From Nonomuraea thailandensis (GTDB lineage Bacteria; Actinomycetota; Actinomycetes; Streptosporangiales; Streptosporangiaceae): 64,000 bases of DNA. The notes beneath the pieces were generated by a model, which was not told the origin of the DNA, did no database searches, and was given only the letters and a program-made list of their open reading frames with translations. Each line of letters opens with the position of its first letter. Position 1 is the stretch's first letter. The stretch is taken from contig NZ_JAMZEB010000002.1 of the NCBI RefSeq assembly GCF_024172165.1, positions 9,274,501 to 9,338,500 of the forward strand, read 5' to 3'. This document shows positions 32,286 through 40,742 of this stretch, one piece after another. Both the position numbers and the translations under genes were made by a program.

Positions 32286-33002
32286 TCAGGAGGCCTGGAG
32301 CACCGTCGTCAGGCGCTCCTGGCGCAGCGCCTCGTAGCGGGAGTCGTCGAGCGGCGCCAGCTCGCCCACCCGCCACGACAGCAGCAGGTCGGCCAGCGCC
32401 GGGTTGCGGGCCAGCGCCGGGCCGTGCAGGTAGGTGCCCACGACGTGCCCCGCGTAGCAGCCCTCGAACCCGTCGCCGTTGCCCACGCCCTTGACCGTCC
32501 GCGACAGCGGCCGGACGCCGGGGCCCAGGTGGGTGACGCCCATGTGGTTCTCGAAGCCGGTCAGCGTGGGCAGGTTGAGCGCGGCGTCCACCTCGGCCAC
32601 CAGCTCCCCCACCGCCCGCGCGGGGCCGCGGGAGCTGGAGATGTCGAGCAGGCCGATGCCGTCGACCGGCTGGCCCTCCTCGCCGCCGAACGTGCTGCCC
32701 ATGATCTGGTAGCCGGCGCACACCGCCAGCATGGCCGCGCCGCGCGCGATGGCGCGGTGCAGGCCGCCGTCCCTGCGCAGGCGCTGGGCCGCCAGGATCT
32801 GCGGGCGGTCCTCGCCGCCGCCGATCAGGTAGATGTCGCCGGTCTCGGGGACCGGGTCGGCCGAGCGTACGTGGATCGTCTCCGTCTGGATCCCCCTGCG
32901 CTGCGCCCGCTGCTCCAGGACCAGCGCGTTGCCCTGGTCACCGTACGTGCTCAGCAGGTCGGGGTAGATCCAGACGATGCTAAGGGCGCTGTCAGACGGC
33001 AC
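32286..33002 (-). CDS. gatD: lipid II isoglutaminyl synthase, glutaminase subunit GatD
   Basis: Type-1 glutamine amidotransferase that supplies ammonia for converting D-Glu to D-isoglutamine in lipid II. At 238 residues the catalytic Cys lies in AMLAVCAGYQ and the His in GTYLHGPALARNP. IYPDLLSTYGDQGN is the typical GatD N-terminus. It overlaps the 3' end of murT by 11 nt, the usual pairing for the heterodimer. Confidence 0.95.
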   Translation of the reverse strand: MPSDSALSIVWIYPDLLSTYGDQGNALVLEQRAQRRGIQTETIHVRSADPVPETGDIYLIGGGEDRPQILAAQRLRRDGGLHRAIARGAAMLAVCAGYQIMGSTFGGEEGQPVDGIGLLDISSSRGPARAVGELVAEVDAALNLPTLTGFENHMGVTHLGPGVRPLSRTVKGVGNGDGFEGCYAGHVVGTYLHGPALARNPALADLLLSWRVGELAPLDDSRYEALRQERLTTVLQAS

Positions 33003-34221
33003 GGCCGAACTCCGATCGGATCTGCTGGAAGGCGGTGTAGTTGGCGATCACGTCCACCCGCCCGGGCGGCTGCATGGCCAGCGCCTCCGAGAACGTGCCG
33101 CACAGCGTGAAGGGCACGTCCGCCACGTCGAGCCGCAGCGCCAGGTCGAGGCGGCGCTCGCCGGTGACGAACACGGGGCGCCCGCGCAGGATGCGGTAGT
33201 CGACGTCCCACAACCACGAGGTGTCGCGCCCGTCGGGGCCCTGCGCGTTGACCGAGAGGATGATCGGCAGCTGCGGGTCGGCGACGTCGAACGCCTCCAG
33301 CCAGCCCGCCGGGTTCTTCGCCAGCAGCAGCCGCGCGTGCCGGCCCTCGCGCTCGACGGTGGTGTAGCGGCCCGCCACCGAGGTGACCTCGCGCAGCCGG
33401 GGCAGCGCCCGGTCCACCGGCAGCCCGAACGCCTCGGCCACCGCCAGTGCCATCACCGCGTTGGAGCGGTTGGCCTGGCCGGGGAGCTGGATGTCGAGCA
33501 GCCAGCGCTGCCCGCGCGGGTCGATCGCCGAGTCGTCGTCGACCACCCACTGCGGCTCAGGCCGGTGGAACGTGCACTCCCGGCACGCCCAGTCGGCGTC
33601 CTTGCGGTCGAGCGGGCCTCCGCACTCGGGGCAGCACCAGGAGTCCTCCTTCCACCGCTGACCGCCCGCGACCCAGGTGACCTTGGCCGCGGTGGAGGCG
33701 CCCCAGGTGACGAGCGGGTCGTCGCAGTTGGCGATGACGTGGGTGGGCTTGCCGGACAGGGCCTTGCGCCACTTCTGCGCCAGCAGCCAGATCTCGGCGG
33801 CGCGGTCCATCTGGTCGCGGCTGAGGTTCATCAGGCAGACGACGCCGGCGCCGGTCGTGGCGAGCACCTCGGGCAGATACTTCTCGTCCACCTCGAGCAC
33901 GCCGTACGGGGCGCTCTTGTGCTGGGAGAGCGCGGAGACGTGGCCGGCGGGCATGTTGGCGCCGAACGCGTTCGTGGCCACCTCGCCGAGCTCCAGCAGT
34001 GCCGAGGTGATCAGCCTCGTGGTGGTGGTCTTGCCGTTGGTCGCACTGACCAGGGCCAGCTTGCGGTCGCGGGCCAGCTGGCGCAGGAGGTCGGGCTCGA
34101 GCAGCAGGCCGACCCGACCGCCGATCACCGAGCCGTCGCCACGCCCGGTCATCCTGGACAGCGTGGCGGCGCTGCGGCCCAGGGCACTGGCGAGCTGGGC
34201 CCGCAGAGGAAGCTGGGTCAT
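32992..34221 (-). CDS. murT: lipid II isoglutaminyl synthase, Mur-ligase-like subunit MurT
   Basis: ATP-dependent partner of GatD. A 409-residue Mur-ligase fold: ATP loop NGKTTTTRL, NLSRDQMDR, and the MurT-specific four-cysteine zinc ribbon (CPECGG ... ACRECTF) in the middle. The ATG at 34221 lies 8 nt after a TAGGAT box (34230-34235 on the minus strand), so the mRNA is probably leaderless and the gene has its own promoter apart from the HerA-like gene upstream. Confidence 0.95.
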   Translation of the reverse strand: MTQLPLRAQLASALGRSAATLSRMTGRGDGSVIGGRVGLLLEPDLLRQLARDRKLALVSATNGKTTTTRLITSALLELGEVATNAFGANMPAGHVSALSQHKSAPYGVLEVDEKYLPEVLATTGAGVVCLMNLSRDQMDRAAEIWLLAQKWRKALSGKPTHVIANCDDPLVTWGASTAAKVTWVAGGQRWKEDSWCCPECGGPLDRKDADWACRECTFHRPEPQWVVDDDSAIDPRGQRWLLDIQLPGQANRSNAVMALAVAEAFGLPVDRALPRLREVTSVAGRYTTVEREGRHARLLLAKNPAGWLEAFDVADPQLPIILSVNAQGPDGRDTSWLWDVDYRILRGRPVFVTGERRLDLALRLDVADVPFTLCGTFSEALAMQPPGRVDVIANYTAFQQIRSEFGRAV

Positions 34222-34286
34222 GTGCAAGGATCCTAGTCGGCGTTGGCCCCAAGTCTGGAGACACGCGCGAAAACGCCCCTTTACGA

Positions 34287-37244
34287 TCAGGGGCCCGGCG
34301 GCTCGGCGAAGGCGATCTCCGGAGAGCCGCCGTGCTCGAACGGCAGCACGAAGCGGCGCGGCCACGACAGCACGCTCTCCAGCCAGCCCGCCCCCATCGT
34401 CTGCCCCGCGTGCCTGATCCTGGCCGAGGACTCCACGCCGATCGCGACCGTCGCGATGTCGCGCTGCACGCCCTCGTGCTCGTCGTCCCCGAGGATCACC
34501 CGCCAGGCCAGCGCCCGGTTGTGGTCCACCTCCATCGACAGCGGGTGGTGGCGCAGCGCCTTGGCCCGGTGGCCGAGCAGCTCGGGCTCGACGGAGCCGT
34601 GGCCGGCGCCGCCCGGCTGGCGGAACAGGGCGTACTCCATGGGGGGCGCGGGGCTGCGCAGGTTCGGGGCGGGCTGGCCGTACGGGAAGAGCCTGTCCAC
34701 CTCGTGCAGCCAGCGCACCTGCGGGATGACCCACGACGCGCCCGGCCGCTCGCCGCCGCTGTCGGCGCCGCCCAGCAGCCGCGTGGCGGTCTCCGCGGCC
34801 TTCTCGGTCAGCAGGGCCGGGTCGAACCACGTGCGCAGCGACCAGGCGCGCCGCTGCACCGAGCGCTCGACCAGGGTGGCGAGCAGGCATTCGCGGCGCC
34901 GCGCCGGCAGGTCGGCCCAGGCGGCCGACAGGGCGCGCGGCACGCCGGGCAGCGGCCGGTTGCCGACGAAGGCCAGCACGACCGTGTCGCACCAGATGCG
35001 CAGCCACGCCCACTCGGCCGCGCCGGCCAGCACGTCGGCTTCGCGCAGCTCCACCAGCGTGCACGCCTGCCCCGTACGGCACTGCGCCCCGCAGGCCGCC
35101 GACCGCCGGCCCCGGATGGGCGGCGGCGGCCCCGGCAGCGCCTTCTCCCTGGACTCCCCGAGCGGCACGCGCACCCGCAGCGGCCGGTCCATCCCGTCGG
35201 CGAACACGGCGGCCGAGCCCGGCTGCAGCGACACCACGTGGCGGGACTGCTCGTCGCTGAGGTTCATGGCGGCGCCGACTAGCTGCCTGTCGTCCTCGGC
35301 GGGCAGCCGGTGCACGACCTTCAGCGCGGTGTTCTTCACGACGTCGGAGACGAGCTTGGTGGGGATCTGCTCGGCCACCACGATGCCCTCCCCGTACGCC
35401 CTGATCTCGGCGAGCATCCCGGCCAGCAGCTCCACGGCGTGGGTGGAGGCCCGGCCGTGGCCGCGGTCGCGCAGCAGCCGGTGCGCCTCCTCGATCACGA
35501 TGACGTGCCGCAGCTCGGCCGAGCGTTCCCGCCTGGCCCGCATGCGCAGGTGCTCGACGATCCGGATGATCAGCGTGCCCATGAGGAACGCCTTGTCCTC
35601 GTCGTTGGCCACGTCCTCGATGGCCAGCACGACCTGGCGTTCCAGCAGGCCGCCGATGTCGGCGGGGTGGCCGCCCTCGAAGAAGCGCCCGGCGGAGCCG
35701 ACGCGCAGCGAGCGCAGCCGCAGCGAGATGAAGCCCTCGACGTCCGCCTGCACCTCGCGGCCGTAGCCGATCTCCTTGATCACGTCCATGGCGTGCTGCT
35801 GGAGCTGTTCGAGGGTGGGGACGCTGGGCGGCACGTTCGAGCCCGGCACGGCGCCGCCGGTGACCACGTCCCAGCCGGTCGCCTCGTAGACGCGCTGCAG
35901 CGCCAGCGACATGATCTGCGGGAACGGCTCCTCGGCGTCGAACGCGGCCATGAACAGCGCCCTGACCATGTCGATGTGCGCCTGGACCGGGTAGCCCGGC
36001 TCGGGTTCGAGCGGGTTGACGCTGAACGGGACGCCGTCGGGCGCCGACGGGTTGATCACCGTGACGGGCTCGTCGACGCGGCCCGCCATGGCGGCGTACT
36101 CGGACTTGGCCGGCTCGATGGCCAGCCACGGGATGCGGGCCCTGCTGAGCTGCTCCAGCAGGTGCCGCACGGTCTGCGACTTGCCGGAGCCGGTCGCGCC
36201 CGTGACGAACGCGTGCCGGTTCAGCGTGGCCAGCGGCACCCGGAACGTGCCGACGCCGCGGTCCTGCCCGTCGAGGATCTCCCCGAGCTCCAGTTCGCCG
36301 CCCTCCGACTCCGACGTCACGTCGAAGAAGCCCGAGTCGAGCACCCGCACGCCCGGCACCTCCCGCCTGGGCAGCCCGGCCAGCGCGGCCAGCGCCCCCG
36401 CGGTGGCGGCGAACGGCGCGGCGGCGCCGTCGGCCGGGTCCTGCATGGTGATGGCCAGGGCCTCCGGCAGGGAGTAGGCGGCGCCGTGCGAGCTGCGCAG
36501 CCGGTACGGATGCTGGCTCATCTCGACGGACCCGACGAGCACGGGCGCGATCTGCCGCAGCTCGTCGGCCGTGGCCCCGCCGGCCAGCACCCGCACGTTC
36601 CACAGGCCGGCCTCGCGGAAGGCGTCCAGCTCCTGCATGCGGCGCTCGGCCCGCTCGGCGTCGTAGCGGGAGCGCTCGGAGGCGTCGCCGTACTGCCGCA
36701 GCACGTTGAGCTGCGTGCGCAGGTGCGCCACCTCGGCGTCGAGCAGGTCCGTCGGCTCGGCCACGACCAGCCAGGCGAACGGCCGCGACATCAGCGTCAC
36801 CAGCGTCGACTCGAACAGCGTGGGCCGCTTGAGCTCGTCCGGATCGAACTCGCGCCCCTTGCTGCCCAGCGGCGGCGCCTGCCGCCCCGGGCACGGCGTC
36901 CACACCAGGTCGGCCAGGTCGGCCAGGTACTCCTCGTTCAGCCGCACCCCCCGCGCCCCGCCCGGGAACAGCAACGGCTGCGGCCCGCTCGGGTCGTCGG
37001 GCAGGTCGGTGGACCTGCGCGGCTGGCGCGGCGGCGACAACGGGCCGGCGTTGGTGATGAGTTCGAGCGGCGCCCCCGATCCCCGCGACAACCATCCGAT
37101 GACGAACGGCCGGTCGCGCTGCGCCGCCGACAGCACCGCAGGAAGCACAGTGACGAAATCCCACTCCGCCGACGAGCTTCGCGAGGGTGCTGCGATCGAC
37201 TGAATTCGATACCAGGGCCCGCTCAGCGAGACACTCGGCTGCAT
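34287..37244 (-). CDS. HerA/FtsK-superfamily ATPase of a candidate membrane system
   Basis: A 985-residue soluble P-loop ATPase. Residues 349-358 carry the Walker A GATGSGKSQT and residues 581-588 the Walker B VIVIEEAH followed by RLL; AEQIPTKLVSDV and MDRPLRVRVPL fit the HerA sensor and C-terminal pattern. An N-terminal region of about 320 residues precedes the core. After the core a three-cysteine cluster CGAQCRTGQAC may bind a metal. GGGGGA precedes the ATG. It follows, on the same strand, a membrane-anchored paralogue that lacks catalytic motifs. HerA-type ATPases pump DNA or protein or remodel complexes; the substrate here is unknown. Confidence 0.85.
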   Translation of the reverse strand: MQPSVSLSGPWYRIQSIAAPSRSSSAEWDFVTVLPAVLSAAQRDRPFVIGWLSRGSGAPLELITNAGPLSPPRQPRRSTDLPDDPSGPQPLLFPGGARGVRLNEEYLADLADLVWTPCPGRQAPPLGSKGREFDPDELKRPTLFESTLVTLMSRPFAWLVVAEPTDLLDAEVAHLRTQLNVLRQYGDASERSRYDAERAERRMQELDAFREAGLWNVRVLAGGATADELRQIAPVLVGSVEMSQHPYRLRSSHGAAYSLPEALAITMQDPADGAAAPFAATAGALAALAGLPRREVPGVRVLDSGFFDVTSESEGGELELGEILDGQDRGVGTFRVPLATLNRHAFVTGATGSGKSQTVRHLLEQLSRARIPWLAIEPAKSEYAAMAGRVDEPVTVINPSAPDGVPFSVNPLEPEPGYPVQAHIDMVRALFMAAFDAEEPFPQIMSLALQRVYEATGWDVVTGGAVPGSNVPPSVPTLEQLQQHAMDVIKEIGYGREVQADVEGFISLRLRSLRVGSAGRFFEGGHPADIGGLLERQVVLAIEDVANDEDKAFLMGTLIIRIVEHLRMRARRERSAELRHVIVIEEAHRLLRDRGHGRASTHAVELLAGMLAEIRAYGEGIVVAEQIPTKLVSDVVKNTALKVVHRLPAEDDRQLVGAAMNLSDEQSRHVVSLQPGSAAVFADGMDRPLRVRVPLGESREKALPGPPPPIRGRRSAACGAQCRTGQACTLVELREADVLAGAAEWAWLRIWCDTVVLAFVGNRPLPGVPRALSAAWADLPARRRECLLATLVERSVQRRAWSLRTWFDPALLTEKAAETATRLLGGADSGGERPGASWVIPQVRWLHEVDRLFPYGQPAPNLRSPAPPMEYALFRQPGGAGHGSVEPELLGHRAKALRHHPLSMEVDHNRALAWRVILGDDEHEGVQRDIATVAIGVESSARIRHAGQTMGAGWLESVLSWPRRFVLPFEHGGSPEIAFAEPPGP

Positions 37245-37315
37245 TTCAATCCCCCACAGACGGTTCTTTGTTAAATTCCGCCAACCGTCAGCTCATCACC
37301 TCGACATTGACCATG

Positions 37316-39256
37316 TCATTGCCTCCCCTTGCGCCAGTCCAGGCGTGGCGGTGGTGGCCCGAGGTTCGGCGGCGGCTCTCCGTTGCCGTCCACGGCCTGC
37401 GGGTCGAGCGCCAGCACCGCCTCGCGCACGTCCTCCAGCTCGCCCAGCGTGGTCTTGGGGAAGGTGAGGATGGCCGGGTTGGCGTCGGCCAGGCGTACCC
37501 GGCGGCCGTCCGCGGTGGCATCCGTGACGATCACGGACGTCGTGGGAAGCTGCTGGAGCTGGTGCGGCTCCACCAGGAACTCGCGCGAGCGCTGCAGCAC
37601 CCGTTCCTTCTCCGAGATCTTGTCGGCCGTCCTGCCCCACTCGGTGGACTCGGTGATGTCCTCCGCCAGGTCCGCGTGGTCGCCGTCGCGCTCCTCGCGC
37701 CCGTCCTCGACCTGGGAGATCGTGGAGGTGTAGCCGCCGTCGAGGCCCGGCAGCGAGTCGCTGATCGTCTCGGTGAGCTGGGCCAGCTCCAGCCGGTGCT
37801 CGGTGCCGACGTGCTCGCTGGCGACCCGCGCGTCCTCGGCGTTGCCGAGGCGCATGAACGCGACCGCGGCGTGCCCCCTGCCGAGCCGCTCCCGCACGGT
37901 CGGGGTCAGGGAGCGGTAGGTCAGGACGAGCCCGGTACGCGAGGTCTCGCAGGCGTCCATCAGCCGGTCCAGCACGTCGCCCCTGAGCTTGTCCGCGCCC
38001 GCCACGATGATCGTGTGGTACCAGGGCCGGTCGGAGGAGGGCGACTGGCGCAGGATGTGGGTCAGGGCGGTGGCCACGTACGTGCCGAGCACCCGGTTGC
38101 CGAACACGCCGGCCTGCCGGTCCATACTCACCACCCGCAGCCGGGCGGGCGGCAGCCGTACGGCCTGCGTGCCGAGCGTCTCCAGCTTGCGTAACTGCGA
38201 CTCCAGCGCCCAGGCCCGCTCGATCACCACCCGGTCGCTCACGCCACGCCCGAACAGCGTCCCGATGCGCTCCAGCTGGGTCGCGGTGATCAGCCCGAAC
38301 CGCAGGTCGTCGCGCGGGTCGCCCACCTGCGCCAGCGCCCGCAGCGCGGCGGTGACCTGGCTGATCGTGGCGTTCTCCCCGAGCACCTCCAGCACCCGCT
38401 CCAGGATCGCGTTGTCGAAGCTGAGGTCGCGGGTGCTGCGCTGCTCCTCGCTCACGCTCACCACGTGCGCCAGCACGTCCGCGAACGCCTCCGGCTTGAG
38501 CGTGGCGCCCAGGTCGAGCCGGGGCAGATCGACGGGCAGCACCCAGACCAGCGGGTCGTCGCCGCCCTTGCGGGCCAGCTCGATGAGGTCCTTGGCGATC
38601 GCGCCCTCCGACAGGTCCAGCACGGTCAGGTGCCCGCCGCTGTAGAGCCGGGTGGCGCCGAGCAGCGTGACCAGCGCGGACCAGCCCGGTAAGGTGCCGC
38701 CGGCCACGTCGATGCGGTCGAGCTCGTCGGGCACCGCGACCGCGTACCAGGTGAGCTGCCTGTCGTGGCGCTCCTTGGACTCCTGCCACTCGCGGTAGCG
38801 CTCGGCGTGCTCCTCCTGGGCGCGGAACAGGTCCTTGTCGCGTTCCCGGCGCTGCCGGTCGTCCCTGGCCTGCTGCTCCAGCACCCGGTACCTGACCGCC
38901 CGGTCCCCCTGCAGCAGCGCGTAGCTGAGGATGGCCGCCACGCCGCCGGAGGCGACCAGCGCGACCAGCGCGAAGGGCCAGGCGAGATAGCCGGCCAGGG
39001 CGACGGCCAGGATCACCACGGTCAGGGCCAGCAGGAACACGCGCAGGAACCGGACCGGCCGGTTGAGCATGTCCTCCTGCATCCGCTCGCGGCGCATCAG
39101 CTCCTGCACGGCGGGGTCGGGCTCGCCGGGCGCCTCCTCGACGGGCGAGGGGCGTTTGGGCGGGGGGCCGGGGTCGGGATGCAGCAGGATGTACTGCCAG
39201 CCCAGGTAGATGCGGTCCGCCTGGAGCTGGGCATGCTCGGGATGCACGTCCGTCAC
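37316..39256 (-). CDS. membrane-anchored HerA/VirD4-like pseudo-ATPase
   Basis: About 646 residues. Two adjacent membrane helices lie near residues 68-116, followed by a charged coiled coil. The soluble part follows the HerA/VirD4 plan: a strand and loop where Walker A belongs (LGATRLYSGG, no GKT), IIVAGADKL where IIIDEAH belongs, GLVLTYRSLTP in the sensor position, and the typical late stretch VAFMRLGNAEDARVASEHVG. The active-site residues are therefore missing. It probably anchors or regulates the intact ATPase downstream. GTG at 39256 has GGAGGG 4 nt upstream; the ATG at 39283 is an alternative with no ribosome site. Confidence 0.7.
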   Translation of the reverse strand: MTDVHPEHAQLQADRIYLGWQYILLHPDPGPPPKRPSPVEEAPGEPDPAVQELMRRERMQEDMLNRPVRFLRVFLLALTVVILAVALAGYLAWPFALVALVASGGVAAILSYALLQGDRAVRYRVLEQQARDDRQRRERDKDLFRAQEEHAERYREWQESKERHDRQLTWYAVAVPDELDRIDVAGGTLPGWSALVTLLGATRLYSGGHLTVLDLSEGAIAKDLIELARKGGDDPLVWVLPVDLPRLDLGATLKPEAFADVLAHVVSVSEEQRSTRDLSFDNAILERVLEVLGENATISQVTAALRALAQVGDPRDDLRFGLITATQLERIGTLFGRGVSDRVVIERAWALESQLRKLETLGTQAVRLPPARLRVVSMDRQAGVFGNRVLGTYVATALTHILRQSPSSDRPWYHTIIVAGADKLRGDVLDRLMDACETSRTGLVLTYRSLTPTVRERLGRGHAAVAFMRLGNAEDARVASEHVGTEHRLELAQLTETISDSLPGLDGGYTSTISQVEDGREERDGDHADLAEDITESTEWGRTADKISEKERVLQRSREFLVEPHQLQQLPTTSVIVTDATADGRRVRLADANPAILTFPKTTLGELEDVREAVLALDPQAVDGNGEPPPNLGPPPPRLDWRKGRQ

Positions 39257-39411
39257 GTGACCCTCCGGCCGCCGATATGTCATGAGGAGTGGGGGTCAGC
39301 CCTTTCCGCTCCGTGACAGCGTATGAGTTACAAGCGCTATAGCGGCAGGGTTCTCGGCAATTCGACCGGTCCGATGGGAGCATTGCGGCAGATGGGACAA
39401 GCGATACCTAT

Positions 39412-39417
39412 TACCAT
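39412..39417 (+). promoter_or_regulatory. -10 box TACCAT in the divergent gap
   Basis: TACCAT lies 8 nt before the ATG at 39426. The 39284-39425 gap is the only space between the minus-strand ATPase pair and the plus-strand three-gene operon, so both must start here. It is more AT-rich than its surroundings. Confidence 0.45.
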
Positions 39418-39425
39418 CCTTACCC

Positions 39426-40088
39426 ATGACGGAACCCTCCGGCGGCAGCACTGACAAGCCCAGACGCCCGGTAGTGGTGCCCGCGATCGCCCTGGTGGCG
39501 ATCACAGTCATCGGCATCACCGCTCTCCTGGGCGGTCTGAACGAGACTCCCGACGCGCCGGACCCGCTCAGCGAGGGCGCCGTGCTCGATCAGGGCCTGT
39601 ATTCCACGAAGTTCGTCGAGTCCCGCGTGAGGATCGAACCGGCTCAGAACGAGTGGGACGAGGAGAAGCGGTTCGTGGAGCTGCTCTTCGACGTCACCAA
39701 CCAGGGCGACGCGACCGCCTCCGTCGGCCTGCCGCCCGAGAAGCCCGAGCAGGCCTTCACGTTCACCTCCTTCGCGGGCTCGCTGGTCAAGATCTCCCCG
39801 GCCTTCGACAAGGACGCGGGGCCCTTCACCTTCGCCCTCAGCAAGGGCGGCGAGACCCGTCAGCTCCATCCGGGAGTGCCCTCCCGGGTCGTCGTGCGCT
39901 ACAAGCTGAAGGAGAACGAGCAGCCGCCGGAGAAGATCACGCTCGACGTGGCCTCCTTCGAGTTCGAGTCCCAGTTCAACGACGACATCCCCGCCTGGCA
40001 GATGATCTCGAAGGAAGTGGGCGAGAAGCACCTGCCCGAGATCAAGGCCCGGGTGACCATGTCGGTCAAGAAGGGCGACGCGGCGTGA
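39426..40088 (+). CDS. single-pass membrane protein with exported beta-rich domain, unknown
   Basis: A 220-residue protein: short cytoplasmic N-terminus, one membrane helix (VVVPAIALVAITVIGITALLGG at about 15-36), then an exported domain of alternating beta strands (RFVELLFDVTNQGDATASV; RVVVRYKLKENEQP) of the DUF4352-like immunoglobulin-type plan. There are no cysteines or catalytic residues. It is the first gene of a three-gene operon and overlaps the next by 4 nt. Its start is leaderless. Function unknown; it may be an envelope sensor or scaffold of the adjacent ATPase pair. Confidence 0.75.
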   Translation: MTEPSGGSTDKPRRPVVVPAIALVAITVIGITALLGGLNETPDAPDPLSEGAVLDQGLYSTKFVESRVRIEPAQNEWDEEKRFVELLFDVTNQGDATASVGLPPEKPEQAFTFTSFAGSLVKISPAFDKDAGPFTFALSKGGETRQLHPGVPSRVVVRYKLKENEQPPEKITLDVASFEFESQFNDDIPAWQMISKEVGEKHLPEIKARVTMSVKKGDAA

Positions 40089-40735
40089 CCGCCACGGAGC
40101 CGAGATCGGCGGTCAGCGGCGGGCCGGCCCGGCGCGGCAGACGGGCCGGCAGGCGGCGGGGCGGCGGCTCCCGGTGGCTGAACGCGCTCGCCGGGGTGGT
40201 GCTCGTCGCCGGCGCCATCGGGCTCCAGTCGCTGCACCTGAGCGAGGGCGAGACCTCGAACGCGCTCGTCTACACCGGGGAGAAGGGCGAGGAGGTGGAC
40301 GCGCGGCGGTTCACCGCGCGGGTGGACTCGTTCTCCGTGGCCAAGGGGATCCAGGACAACAGCTCCACCATCGGGACCGACAACCTCTTCCTCGTCATCG
40401 CCGTCTCCGCCAAGTCCAGCCTGAAGCCGTACCACATGCGGGAGGCGGTGCTGGTCACGGCCGACGGCAAGAGGTTCGCCACCACCGACCGCGTGGACAG
40501 CTCCCTCACCCTGGCCCACACCTGGGTGCAGCCCGACATCTGGGTCAGCGGGCGGGTCGTCTTCGAGGTGCCGGCGTCGGCGCTGCCCGGCGCGAGCGTG
40601 CTGCTCGGGCTGGGCACGACGACGCTGGTGGAGTCGTACCGGCCCCAGGTCGAGGTGGATCTCGGGCTGGACGAGGAGGGGGCGCGCAAGCTGGCCGCCT
40701 CGCCGCAGGACGTCTACTCCTTCGTGAAGAAGTGA
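40085..40735 (+). CDS. single-pass membrane protein with DUF4352-like exported domain
   Basis: A 216-residue protein with a strongly basic N-terminus (RRGRRAGRRRGGG), one membrane helix near 33-52 and an exported beta sandwich (RFTARVDSFSVAKG, FLVIAVSAKSSL, RVVFEVPASALPGASVLLG). This resembles the DUF4352 family and the exported parts of the genes on both sides. It starts with a GTG inside the previous stop (GTGA) and ends 7 nt before the third gene. No enzymatic motif seen. Confidence 0.75.
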   Translation: MTATEPRSAVSGGPARRGRRAGRRRGGGSRWLNALAGVVLVAGAIGLQSLHLSEGETSNALVYTGEKGEEVDARRFTARVDSFSVAKGIQDNSSTIGTDNLFLVIAVSAKSSLKPYHMREAVLVTADGKRFATTDRVDSSLTLAHTWVQPDIWVSGRVVFEVPASALPGASVLLGLGTTTLVESYRPQVEVDLGLDEEGARKLAASPQDVYSFVKK

Positions 40736-40742
40736 TCGGGAC

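Noticed and set aside
34243..37274. Large plus-strand frames opposite the HerA-like ATPase
   Set aside because: Low-complexity antisense of a gene with clear Walker motifs on the minus strand.
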